This document shows positions 1 to 6,930 of a stretch of DNA of 14,732 nt, piece by piece. The translations under genes and the position numbers were made by a program. The DNA lies in contig JAYSRU010000108.1 in assembly GCA_043720875.1 (NCBI GenBank), positions 1 through 14,732 on the forward strand, read 5' to 3'. The notes beneath the pieces are model-generated. The model searched no databases, had not been told where the DNA came from, and was given only the letters and a program-made list of their open reading frames with translations. Positions within the stretch are counted from its first letter, which is position 1; each line of letters starts with the position of its first letter. Source of the stretch: JAYSRU01 sp043720875. GTDB lineage: Bacteria > Bacteroidota > Bacteroidia > Flavobacteriales_D > Crocinitomicaceae.

Positions 1-15
1 GTCTAAATATTTCAT
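1..15 (-). CDS. 5' end of an unidentified gene running off the left edge
   Basis: An ATG at 15-13 on the minus strand opens a frame reading MKYLD before the window ends. It lies about 20 bases downstream of a good TAnnTTTG promoter box on the same strand (35-42), which is the short leader expected in Bacteroidota. Five codons are too few to identify a product. The gene would be transcribed divergently from engB. The call rests on the promoter-start arrangement only, so the frame could be false. Confidence 0.35.
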
Positions 16-34
16 TGTTTTTGTTATTTGAATA

Positions 35-66
35 CAAAGATAGGCGTTTCTAAGCTATTTACGAAA
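35..66 (-). promoter_or_regulatory. Bacteroidota-type promoter facing left
   Basis: On the minus strand, TATCTTTG (42-35) matches the Bacteroidota -7 consensus TAnnTTTG exactly. A TTTC at 66-63, 20 bases upstream, is a possible -33 element. Transcription would begin near position 28 and lead into the partial frame at 15. The assignment is by consensus match only. Confidence 0.4.
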
Positions 67-189
67 TGGAGGAAATCACTATAAAAAAAAGGGTTCAAAA
101 GGCATTCAATTTATCAAACTCCATGATCACCTTACCATAAAATTGAACCTTAGATAACCCCGAATCTAATTTATTTTTGGCAGAATTCA

Positions 190-218
190 TTTACCACGTT
201 CCGTTATGCATACCTTTG
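190..218 (+). promoter_or_regulatory. predicted engB promoter
   Basis: TACCTTTG at 211-218 matches the -7 consensus TAnnTTTG. A TTTA at 190-193 sits 17 bases upstream in the place of the -33 element, though it is a poor match. The box ends 28 bases before the engB ATG. The rest of the 16-246 gap is AT-rich with no convincing gene. Confidence 0.45.
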
Positions 219-246
219 CAGCAGATTAATAGAAAATTGCCCTAAA

Positions 247-894
247 ATGATTATCAAAAAAGCCGAGTTTGTTGTAAGTAATACAGACTACAAAAAATGT
301 CCGGAACCCACGATGCCAGAATTTGCTTTTATTGGTAGATCTAATGTGGGTAAGTCTTCTTTGATCAACATGTTGACGAATCAGAAGAAAATGGCCAAAA
401 CTTCTGGGCAACCGGGAAAGACGCAATTAATTAATCATTTCATTATTGATAAATCTTGGTATTTAGTCGATTTACCTGGTTACGGGTATGCGCGTACTTC
501 GAAATCAAATCGTTTTGAATGGACAAAGTTTATCTCACAGTATTTAGAACAGCGTGAAAATTTATACAACGTATTTGTATTATTGGATTGCCGTTTAGAG
601 CCACAAAAAATTGATATTAATTTTATGGAATGGTGTGCTGCAGCTCAAATTCCTTTCGCAATGGTTTTCACAAAGGCAGATAAGATTTCATCGGTTGCGT
701 TACAAAAGAATATTGCGGCGTATAAGCGTGAAATGATGAAGAACTGGACCCAAATGCCAGAGATATTTTCGACAAGCTCAGAATCTGGATACGGACAAGA
801 AGTGCTTGTGAATTATATAGAAAGTATCATTTTAGGAGACGTAACAGAAGAAGCGCCAGAAACTCCAATTGAAGAAAATAACGTGATTGAATAA
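247..894 (+). CDS. engB: EngB/YsxC/YihA ribosome-assembly GTPase
   Basis: This is a TRAFAC-class GTPase of the EngB (YihA/YsxC) family, a cytoplasmic factor in late 50S ribosomal subunit assembly that is usually essential. All G motifs are visible: G1 GRSNVGKS (residues 30-37), the conserved G2 threonine in GKTQ (57-60), G3 DLPGYG (75-80), G4 TKAD (142-145) and a G5-like SSESGYG (177-183). The family start, with the frame entering the fold at AEFVVSN, fits the ATG at 247. At 215 residues it is slightly longer than the usual roughly 200, because of an acidic tail from about residue 198 that is rich in Glu. It is a single-gene unit with its own predicted promoter and a strong terminator behind it. 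Identification is secure. Confidence 0.96.
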   Translation: MIIKKAEFVVSNTDYKKCPEPTMPEFAFIGRSNVGKSSLINMLTNQKKMAKTSGQPGKTQLINHFIIDKSWYLVDLPGYGYARTSKSNRFEWTKFISQYLEQRENLYNVFVLLDCRLEPQKIDINFMEWCAAAQIPFAMVFTKADKISSVALQKNIAAYKREMMKNWTQMPEIFSTSSESGYGQEVLVNYIESIILGDVTEEAPETPIEENNVIE

Positions 895-942
895 GTTAAT
901 CTGAAGGATCTAGATTTATAATACAACGGAAATTTTACCCAT

Positions 943-977
943 AAAAAAAGCTCGAGTACTACTACTCGAGCTTTTTT
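943..977. terminator. bidirectional intrinsic terminator between engB and the copper monooxygenase
   Basis: A perfect 9-bp stem GCTCGAGTA / TACTCGAGC (950-958 / 963-971) has a four-base loop CTAC. It is flanked by seven A on the left and six T on the right, which also extend the stem. Each strand therefore ends in a U-tract. It lies 49 bases past the engB stop and 17 bases past the stop of the converging minus-strand gene, so it can end both transcripts. Confidence 0.92.
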
Positions 978-993
978 GTTATACGTTCTTGTC

Positions 994-2541
994 TTAGTTT
1001 TTTATGACTCTTTTACTATATTGCTTGCCATCAACGGTTAGCGATAACATATAAAGTCCATTTGAAACTTCTTGTCCTTCAACATTCTTCCCATTCCAAA
1101 AAGTGGTAAGACTCGCAGAAGTCAAAGGTTGTTTGTCGATTAATTTTGCGACAACTTCACCGTTCAAATTATATACATACAAGCTTGCCGTTTGACCAGC
1201 TTGTACGCCTTGAAAACTTATCTCCACATTTTCATTAAAAGGGTTAGGAGCAATTGTCCAATTCGGGTCTGCTGCCTCGCCTTTACTCATCAAATCTCCA
1301 GCGACAATGTTTGACAATGCTTCGATATCGTAGAGTTCGTCACCTGCTTGATAAGGCAAGTAATGTAAATACGTTAAGAACATTTCTTGCGTGGTGTTCA
1401 AGCCGGGAAAAACAGTTGCTGCGGTTGTATTATTCATAACCCCATCTTGCTTTAAATAAGATCCAGAAGGTAGTTGTTGCATGTTTTTAAACACGTAGAA
1501 TCCTTGCCAATCAAAATTCCAAACCGGTAAATTCATTAGTTTCAACGTATCCAAAGCAGGCTTAATAGCATAAACTTTCATGCTTTGTCCAAGAACGTGC
1601 ATGTGAGGGAAGATGCTCAATAAACTATAGTTTCCTGGAATAACACCAGCCCCAGGGGGGTAACGTGCTGTTAAGTTTGTTACTTGATTTGGTGGTAAAG
1701 AAAAACTCCAGTTTTCTAACAAAGCATCTGCTTGTACTTGACGAACACCTGTTTCGCCAAGTGGGTAGAAATGTATTTTTACTTTCGTACTATCCAATTC
1801 ACCAAAACTGCCAACAGGGTAGTGCATCGTGAGCACCAATTTTGCATTGGCTGGAATATCCATACCTAATTTTAGACCTCCTCCAGAAGGAAATACCATT
1901 GGAGTAGAGCCTGGCGCCCAACCATAAATCAAAGTTCCACCGGCTGGAGAAGCGCAATCCCCACCAATAGTATCAGTTGTTGCGGTACCTGTTGCAGCAT
2001 CCCAAAAAACAAGACAATGGTGAACTATGGGCACATTGCCTGGTAATACCTCAACTGCTTTTATCGTACGTCCAGCAGCCAATCCTGTAGGGATTACGAA
2101 ACAAACGTAATCATCATCTGTGGTAGCTTTCGAACGATAATTTGGGATACGAACAGTAAGATCACCGTCGCCTAATTGCCAAGCAGATGTAAAAACGGGC
2201 GGCGGCGGCGTATTTCCAGCAACACCCTCTACAGCACCATTTATCACCCAGTTTAGAATGGTTGTTTTTTGAACTGACGTTAAACTTCTGTCGTGAATGT
2301 ATTGATTATAGTTATTGTCTGGTGGCCAAGGCGGCATTTGATCTGCACCAACTGCTACTGCAATGGCCGCTGCCATAGGCGATGCTTCTGCATAAGTGGT
2401 TAATGAAAATCCTCCAGCTCCACCTGTATGGTGGCATTTTGCACATTTGTCGTAAACAATTTGTGCTACATCATCAGACCACGTTTGAGCTATGGCTGAA
2501 AATGATGTTACGCTTAGTAATAAGGTAAATACTTTTTTCAT
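994..2541 (-). CDS. secreted cytochrome c / type II copper monooxygenase fusion with type IX sorting tail
   Basis: This appears to be a secreted redox enzyme joining a small c-type heme module to a PHM/DBH-like (ascorbate-dependent type II) copper monooxygenase fold. A signal peptide covers residues 1 to about 19 (ending AIAQ). A heme-binding CAKCH lies at 33-37 and an MPPWPPD stretch at 69-75 may supply the axial Met. The copper ligand pattern looks complete: His-His at 174-175, His in LTMHYP at 240, His-Met-His at 313-315, and Met387 in QEMFLTYLHY. The last matches the methionine-ligand region of dopamine beta-monooxygenase. From about residue 428 a Por-type C-terminal sorting domain begins (APNPFNENVEISF, ending KRVIKN), pointing to export through the type IX system. 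The substrate is unknown. A terminator follows directly. The family is clear; the reaction is inferred. Confidence 0.85.
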   Translation of the reverse strand: MKKVFTLLLSVTSFSAIAQTWSDDVAQIVYDKCAKCHHTGGAGGFSLTTYAEASPMAAAIAVAVGADQMPPWPPDNNYNQYIHDRSLTSVQKTTILNWVINGAVEGVAGNTPPPPVFTSAWQLGDGDLTVRIPNYRSKATTDDDYVCFVIPTGLAAGRTIKAVEVLPGNVPIVHHCLVFWDAATGTATTDTIGGDCASPAGGTLIYGWAPGSTPMVFPSGGGLKLGMDIPANAKLVLTMHYPVGSFGELDSTKVKIHFYPLGETGVRQVQADALLENWSFSLPPNQVTNLTARYPPGAGVIPGNYSLLSIFPHMHVLGQSMKVYAIKPALDTLKLMNLPVWNFDWQGFYVFKNMQQLPSGSYLKQDGVMNNTTAATVFPGLNTTQEMFLTYLHYLPYQAGDELYDIEALSNIVAGDLMSKGEAADPNWTIAPNPFNENVEISFQGVQAGQTASLYVYNLNGEVVAKLIDKQPLTSASLTTFWNGKNVEGQEVSNGLYMLSLTVDGKQYSKRVIKN

Positions 2542-2560
2542 AAGTTGATAATTTGAGTTG

Positions 2561-2567
2561 CAAGGTA
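2561..2567 (-). promoter_or_regulatory. weak -7-like box before the copper monooxygenase gene
   Basis: TACCTTG on the minus strand is one T short of TAnnTTTG. It lies 19 bases before the ATG at 2541, a suitable distance. I see no -33 element. The gap to the upstream dehydrogenase gene is 98 bases and has no terminator hairpin, so read-through is equally possible. Confidence 0.25.
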
Positions 2568-2639
2568 AGTTATTTATTTTAAATACGTGTAATGAATTAT
2601 ACTAATGTGACTTGTGGGTTTTTAAACGTCGAATTTGGC

Positions 2640-3452
2640 TTACTTTTTTATTCCTTTTTCTGCTTGACTTCGAACCAACCAGATGAATAATTTTATCGGT
2701 AGAATTCTTCTCAACACTAAAAAAAGTGGCGCGCCTCCTCCCACAGGATAACGTAATTTGTAACTTTTGTCGTTCGCGGCTCTCCAAACTTTATGGGCAA
2801 CAACTTCAGCAGTTGGGGCGCTTTTGTATATGTTTAGCATTTTTTGATTGACTTTCGAAACATAATTAGCGTAGGGTGTTGAGCTCACTAAATTGGTAGA
2901 GTTTTCGAATTCCGTTTTGATCGGGCCTGGCTCAATGTTCTTTACTTTAATGTTAAAAGGCTTAAGTTCATACTGTAGAGACTCCATAAATCCTTCTAAT
3001 GCCCATTTAGTGCCATGATAAACAGAATACAACGGAAAGGCGACTAATCCACCGACTGAAGTTGTGTTGATGATTGTACCACTTTTATTTTCTCTAAAAT
3101 GAGGTAACAATGCTTTTGTCATTGCCATCACCCCGAACACATTTGTTTCAAATTGGTGTTTAATTTGGTCCATGGTCATTGCTTCAAATGCCCCTACTAA
3201 AGCAAAACCAGCATTATTGAACAGCACGTCAATCTTTCCGAATTTTAAGAGCGCTTCTGCAAGCACATGGTCAATCATGGTTTGGTCGTTAACGTCCAAT
3301 TTCATAATATGAATGTTGGTGAATTGCATAAACTCCGTTTCTTTTTCTGGAGATCGCATGGTAGCAATAACGTTCCAACCTTCATTGGCAAACTTGATGG
3401 CAGTTAATCTTCCAATTCCGGTAGATGAACCTGTAATTAGTATTGTTTTCAT
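2640..3452 (-). CDS. short-chain dehydrogenase/reductase (classical SDR)
   Basis: This is an NAD(P)-dependent oxidoreductase of the classical short-chain dehydrogenase family, with the substrate not predictable. The Rossmann nucleotide motif TGSSTGIG is at residues 7-14, the adenine-contacting LDV at 52-54, NNAG at 79-82 and the conserved Asn in ETNVFG at 104. The catalytic triad is Ser132, Tyr145 and Lys149 (YHGTK). PGPIKTEF at 175-182 is the usual loop after the fold's sixth strand. The 270-residue length is normal, and the hydrophobic stretch near the C-terminus (around 243-262) may form a lipid- or membrane-facing end, as in retinol-dehydrogenase-like SDRs. It lies downstream of the immunophilin gene on the same strand, but a terminator hairpin stands between them. 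Confidence 0.93.
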   Translation of the reverse strand: MKTILITGSSTGIGRLTAIKFANEGWNVIATMRSPEKETEFMQFTNIHIMKLDVNDQTMIDHVLAEALLKFGKIDVLFNNAGFALVGAFEAMTMDQIKHQFETNVFGVMAMTKALLPHFRENKSGTIINTTSVGGLVAFPLYSVYHGTKWALEGFMESLQYELKPFNIKVKNIEPGPIKTEFENSTNLVSSTPYANYVSKVNQKMLNIYKSAPTAEVVAHKVWRAANDKSYKLRYPVGGGAPLFLVLRRILPIKLFIWLVRSQAEKGIKK

Positions 3453-3468
3453 TTCTTTGAATTTGTGT

Positions 3469-3503
3469 AAAAATAAAATCCCGCTATCGTAAAATAGCGG
3501 GAT
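3469..3503 (-). terminator. intrinsic terminator after the immunophilin gene
   Basis: A 10-bp stem ATCCCGCTAT / ATAGCGGGAT (3478-3487 / 3494-3503) has a six-base loop. On the minus strand it is followed by a T-rich run (TTTTATTTTT, to 3469). It begins 22 bases after the immunophilin stop at 3525. The T-run ends only 16 bases before the dehydrogenase ATG, so the hairpin may also set how much read-through reaches that gene. Confidence 0.8.
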
Positions 3504-3524
3504 CTTAAACTATAAATGTGTTAA

Positions 3525-5291
3525 TTATTTAATGCTTATTACTTCTAAATCGAAAATTAAATCAGAATAAATTGGAATCGCACCTGGTCTACCCGCTGCA
3601 CCATAAGCCAAATGATAAGGGATAAAGAATTTACCTTTTCCACCTTGACCCATTAAGCCGATTGCTTCTTCGAAACCGTTCACCATTTTATTTTCAACAT
3701 GCTTATAATCCATTGGTTGGTTACGATCACGCGATGAATCAAATTTTGTTCCATCCATAAATGTTCCTGTGTAATGAACGCTCATGCTCGATCCAGTAAC
3801 TGGTTTAGCTCCTGTTCCTTCGTTTTCTAACACATAAACCAAACCACTTGCAGTTTGTTTTGCTTTAGGAAATTTCTTTTTAAGGTCTAAGAAAAATTGA
3901 GCGTTGTAGGTTTTAACATCCATTTTGGCAATTTTCTCACCTCTTTCTTTTGCTATTTTATCTTTCACTTCTTGTTCAGCTTTCTTTTTGTTACCTTCAA
4001 CTTCAAGAATCGCTTTTTTAGCAGCAAACACAGTTGTTGCGTTAAATGCCATTGCTTTTGCGCCGTTGCGAATGATAGTCAACGTTTCAATGATGTCATC
4101 TTGTGCAATTGCATTCACAACATCCATTCCTAATACTACATTTCCAAATACCGTATGCTTTCCATCCAACCAAGGAGTAGCTTTATGTGTAATAAAGAAC
4201 TGAGATCCATTAGTTGCAGGACCAGAATTTGCCATTGACAATACTCCTGGACCAATATGCTTTAACGTTGCATCTATTTCGTCAGGAAATTTATATCCAG
4301 GATCTCCACCGCCCGTTCCCATAGGATCGCCTCCTTGTACCATGAAATCTTTAATAACTCGGTGAAATTTTAGTCCGTTATAAAAGGGAGTAGAAAATGT
4401 TTTAGCGCCATTAACAAATTTTCCTTCGGCTAAGCCTACAAAGTTCGCAACAGTCATAGGCGTTTTTTCGAACTCCAATTTGATAACAATTGTACCTCTG
4501 TTTGTTTTCATTGCAGCAAACATTCCTTCACCTAATGTTGGAATTAATCTTTGGGTGGCTGCATCACTTTGTTTAGCTAACTCAGCAGCTTTAATTATCG
4601 CTTCTTTTTTAGCGCGTTCAAGTTCTGCATTTTTTTTCACCAATTCGATTTGTGCTGCTTCAAATTCCTTTTGCTTCAATGCAGTGATATCAGCAAATAC
4701 CTTTGTAGTATTCCATTTCTTGTAAACATCTCCAACACGGATAATCTTAACCTTCTTGATTACATCGTCTTGAACAATTGCATTCACAACTTCCATTCCC
4801 ATGATTACTTTACCAAATACAGTGTGTTTGCCATCCAAATGCGGAGTTGCTTTATGTGTAATAAAGAATTGAGAACCATTTGTAGAAGGACCAGAATTAG
4901 CCATTGACAATATTCCAGCTTGATCGTGTTTTAGTTCTGGATGAAATTCATCTGCAAATGAATAACCTGGCCCTCCAGATCCATTTCCGTCAGGATCTCC
5001 ACCCTGTATCATGAAATCAGGGATAACGCGATGAAATTTTAATCCATTATAAAATGGTTTTGAAAAAACTTTGTCTCCACTTGTGAATTTACCTTCCGAT
5101 AAACCAACAAAGTTGGCAACAGTTAAGGGTGTTTTGTCGGCTTCTAATTGCAAAAGAATAACACCTTTTGAAGTTGTCATTTCTGCATAAATACCTGGAG
5201 TCAACTTTGGCTTCTTTGGTTTTTCTCCAGCATTAGCGGTTACTGTAAGTAATAATAGCGTTGCAGCAAATATAATTCTTGTGATCTTCAT
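3525..5291 (-). CDS. exported immunophilin: two cyclophilin domains plus an FKBP domain
   Basis: This is a peptidyl-prolyl cis-trans isomerase with three catalytic domains, probably a folding factor in the periplasm or outer envelope. I start it at 5291 (588 residues), because MKITRIIFAATLLLLTVTANA is a clean signal peptide. An upstream ATG at 5354 would add 21 residues before it and lies above the likely promoter. Cyclophilin 1 spans about 34-188 (FHRVIPDFMIQGGDP at 86-100, NGSQFF at 138-143, HLDGKHTVFG at 151-160). Cyclophilin 2 spans about 258-412, with matching FHRV, NGSQFF and WLDGKHTVFG. The FKBP domain spans about 475-588 (VHYTGTFMDGTKFDSS, and FIPYHLAYG at 556-564). Charged, probably helical linkers occupy 203-245 and 425-462. 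The cyclophilins are about two-thirds identical by eye. Its own terminator follows. Confidence 0.93.
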   Translation of the reverse strand: MKITRIIFAATLLLLTVTANAGEKPKKPKLTPGIYAEMTTSKGVILLQLEADKTPLTVANFVGLSEGKFTSGDKVFSKPFYNGLKFHRVIPDFMIQGGDPDGNGSGGPGYSFADEFHPELKHDQAGILSMANSGPSTNGSQFFITHKATPHLDGKHTVFGKVIMGMEVVNAIVQDDVIKKVKIIRVGDVYKKWNTTKVFADITALKQKEFEAAQIELVKKNAELERAKKEAIIKAAELAKQSDAATQRLIPTLGEGMFAAMKTNRGTIVIKLEFEKTPMTVANFVGLAEGKFVNGAKTFSTPFYNGLKFHRVIKDFMVQGGDPMGTGGGDPGYKFPDEIDATLKHIGPGVLSMANSGPATNGSQFFITHKATPWLDGKHTVFGNVVLGMDVVNAIAQDDIIETLTIIRNGAKAMAFNATTVFAAKKAILEVEGNKKKAEQEVKDKIAKERGEKIAKMDVKTYNAQFFLDLKKKFPKAKQTASGLVYVLENEGTGAKPVTGSSMSVHYTGTFMDGTKFDSSRDRNQPMDYKHVENKMVNGFEEAIGLMGQGGKGKFFIPYHLAYGAAGRPGAIPIYSDLIFDLEVISIK

Positions 5292-5320
5292 TATAATAGT
5301 TAGTTTAGAAAATATGATTG

Positions 5321-5354
5321 CGAAGTTAACAGAATTGAAGTATTGTTCATCCAA
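5321..5354 (-). promoter_or_regulatory. predicted promoter of the immunophilin gene
   Basis: On the minus strand, TAACTTCG (5328-5321) is one base from the TAnnTTTG box, and TTGG at 5354-5351 could be the -33 element, with 22 bases between. Transcription would start near 5314, about 23 bases before the ATG at 5291. If this is right, the alternative ATG at 5354 is not in the transcript. The box resembles the one before the MuiA-like gene. Confidence 0.4.
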
Positions 5355-5416
5355 TTTTTACCTAAAAAGTGTGAAATTGTGTACTATTGGGTAAAGTCTT
5401 AGCAATTTGAAGCCAG

Positions 5417-5444
5417 TTTCTCGCTCTTAAATTTCTTATCTTTG
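5417..5444 (+). promoter_or_regulatory. predicted promoter of the persulfide dioxygenase gene
   Basis: TATCTTTG at 5437-5444 is an exact TAnnTTTG box ending 21 bases before the ATG at 5466. A TTTC at 5417-5420, 16 bases upstream, is a possible but poor -33 element. The promoter is back to back with that of the immunophilin gene. Confidence 0.5.
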
Positions 5445-5465
5445 TGTTCCTAAAAGACGTATTTC

Positions 5466-6848
5466 ATGCAAATAGAACAAATTTACACCAAGTGTTTGGC
5501 TCAAGGAGCTTATTTTATTTCACATAAAGGTGAAGCTGCTGTTATTGATCCGTTAAGAGAAACGCAACCATATTTGCAACTGGCAACGGAATCTAATTGT
5601 AAAATAAAATACATTTTCGAAACTCACTTTCATGCAGATTTTGTTTCCGGACATGTTGATTTGGCGAAGCAAACTGGAGCGGACATTGTTTTTGGCTCAG
5701 TTGCAAAGACTGTGTTTCCAAGCATTGGAGCTACACATAAGCAAGAATTCAAAATAGGAGATTTAACCATAAGAGTTTTACATACTCCTGGGCACACACC
5801 GGAATCGGTATGTTTCTTATTAATTGACGAGCACGGTAAGGAGATCGCTTTGTTTTCTGGAGATACTTTATTTTTAGGAGATGTTGGTCGTCCAGATTTG
5901 GCAATAAAAAGCGATTTAACAAAAGAAGACTTAGCCGGAATGTTGTTCGATTCATTGCGTAATGAAATCATGACACTTGCCGATGACGTGGTAGTTTACC
6001 CAGCGCATGGTGCTGGTTCAAGTTGTGGGAAAAACATGTCGAGTGAAACCTCTGGAAGTTTAGGTGAACAGAAAGAAACAAATTATGCACTACGTGCCAA
6101 CATGACAAAAGCCGAGTTTATAAAAGAAGTTACAGATGGAATATTACCTCCACCTCAATATTTCCCTAAAAATGCTCAGATGAATAAGAACGGATATTCA
6201 GAAATTGATACTGTTTTAGAAAAAGGCACAAAAGGGTTAAATTTGAATGAATTTAATGGCGAAGTGAAAAATGGAGCGCTAATTTTAGACGTTAGAACCC
6301 AACAAGATTTCATAAAGGGCTTTATTCCTGATGCTCTTTTTATTGGTTTGAATGGAACGTTTGCGATGTGGGTTGGAGCGCTAATTGTTGATCTAAACCA
6401 ACCCATTGTATTAATTTGTCCTAAGGGAAGTGAACACGAAGCTGCGTTACGTTTGGCCCGAGTAGGATATGATAATTGTGTAGGTTTTTTAGCTGGCGGA
6501 GTAGAAGTATACCAAGAAGCTGGAAATAAATTAGCCACCATAGCTTCAATTAATCCAGAAGATTTAATTCAAGATTTTACGTCTAAAAAAATTATTGATG
6601 TGCGTAAAGCAAGTGAATATGCTACGGCGCATTTAGAGCACGCAGATTTATATCCGCTGGATTACATCATGGAAAATTTGGCTTATTTGGATAAAAATGA
6701 ATCCTATTATGTTCATTGTGCCGGTGGATACCGAAGCGTTATTGCGATTTCAATCTTGATGCGTAATGGATACAAGAATTTGACAGATATTGCTGGAGGT
6801 TTTGCGGCAATAAGTGGCGTTAAATTACCCGTAGTGGCACGTTTCTAA
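5466..6848 (+). CDS. MBL-fold persulfide dioxygenase fused to two rhodanese domains
   Basis: This is a cytoplasmic sulfur-detoxifying enzyme of the ETHE1/CstB type. Such enzymes oxidise low-molecular-weight persulfides with O2 at a mononuclear iron, and the rhodanese parts move sulfane sulfur to or from the substrate. The metallo-beta-lactamase domain covers about 1-240: THFHAD at 53-58, TPGH at 107-110, SGD at 131-133 and PAHG at 179-182, the usual iron and second-shell positions. GDVGRPDL at 138-145 is typical of this subgroup. Rhodanese 1 (about 262-355) has the loop CPKGSE at 318-323, with Cys present but no Arg in the usual CxxGxR place. Rhodanese 2 (about 365-460) has a standard CAGGYR at 418-423. 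The 460-residue length fits MBL-rhodanese-rhodanese fusions. It is a single-gene unit converging with the next gene. The exact thiol substrate cannot be read from sequence. Confidence 0.9.
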   Translation: MQIEQIYTKCLAQGAYFISHKGEAAVIDPLRETQPYLQLATESNCKIKYIFETHFHADFVSGHVDLAKQTGADIVFGSVAKTVFPSIGATHKQEFKIGDLTIRVLHTPGHTPESVCFLLIDEHGKEIALFSGDTLFLGDVGRPDLAIKSDLTKEDLAGMLFDSLRNEIMTLADDVVVYPAHGAGSSCGKNMSSETSGSLGEQKETNYALRANMTKAEFIKEVTDGILPPPQYFPKNAQMNKNGYSEIDTVLEKGTKGLNLNEFNGEVKNGALILDVRTQQDFIKGFIPDALFIGLNGTFAMWVGALIVDLNQPIVLICPKGSEHEAALRLARVGYDNCVGFLAGGVEVYQEAGNKLATIASINPEDLIQDFTSKKIIDVRKASEYATAHLEHADLYPLDYIMENLAYLDKNESYYVHCAGGYRSVIAISILMRNGYKNLTDIAGGFAAISGVKLPVVARF

Positions 6849-6930
6849 AAGCCATTTTAGTTAACCTTGCTTTCAAAAGTTTCAAGTTGTCAATATCCGT
6901 ATAATTAAACGTAGTTTGGCAACCTAACGA

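Noticed and set aside
2197..2210. GGC triplet repeat
   Set aside because: It only encodes a proline run (TPPPP) in the linker after the heme module of the copper monooxygenase.
3925..4203. 92-residue plus-strand open frame inside the immunophilin gene
   Set aside because: It is antisense to the linker and second cyclophilin; its Phe/Ser/Ala-rich translation is the mirror of the Lys/Glu-rich linker.
5292..5354. N-terminal extension of the immunophilin from an ATG at 5354
   Set aside because: It would bury the signal peptide behind 21 residues and lies across the predicted promoter.
5630..5971. 113-residue minus-strand open frame inside the persulfide dioxygenase gene
   Set aside because: It is antisense to a well-supported gene, has no recognisable motif and shows the composition of a shadow frame. 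The same holds for 6176-6541.
6845..6860. Hairpin CTAAAA-GCCA-TTTTAG at the end of the persulfide dioxygenase gene
   Set aside because: Only six AT-rich pairs overlapping the stop codon and no U-tract; no confident terminator is seen in the 82-base convergent gap.
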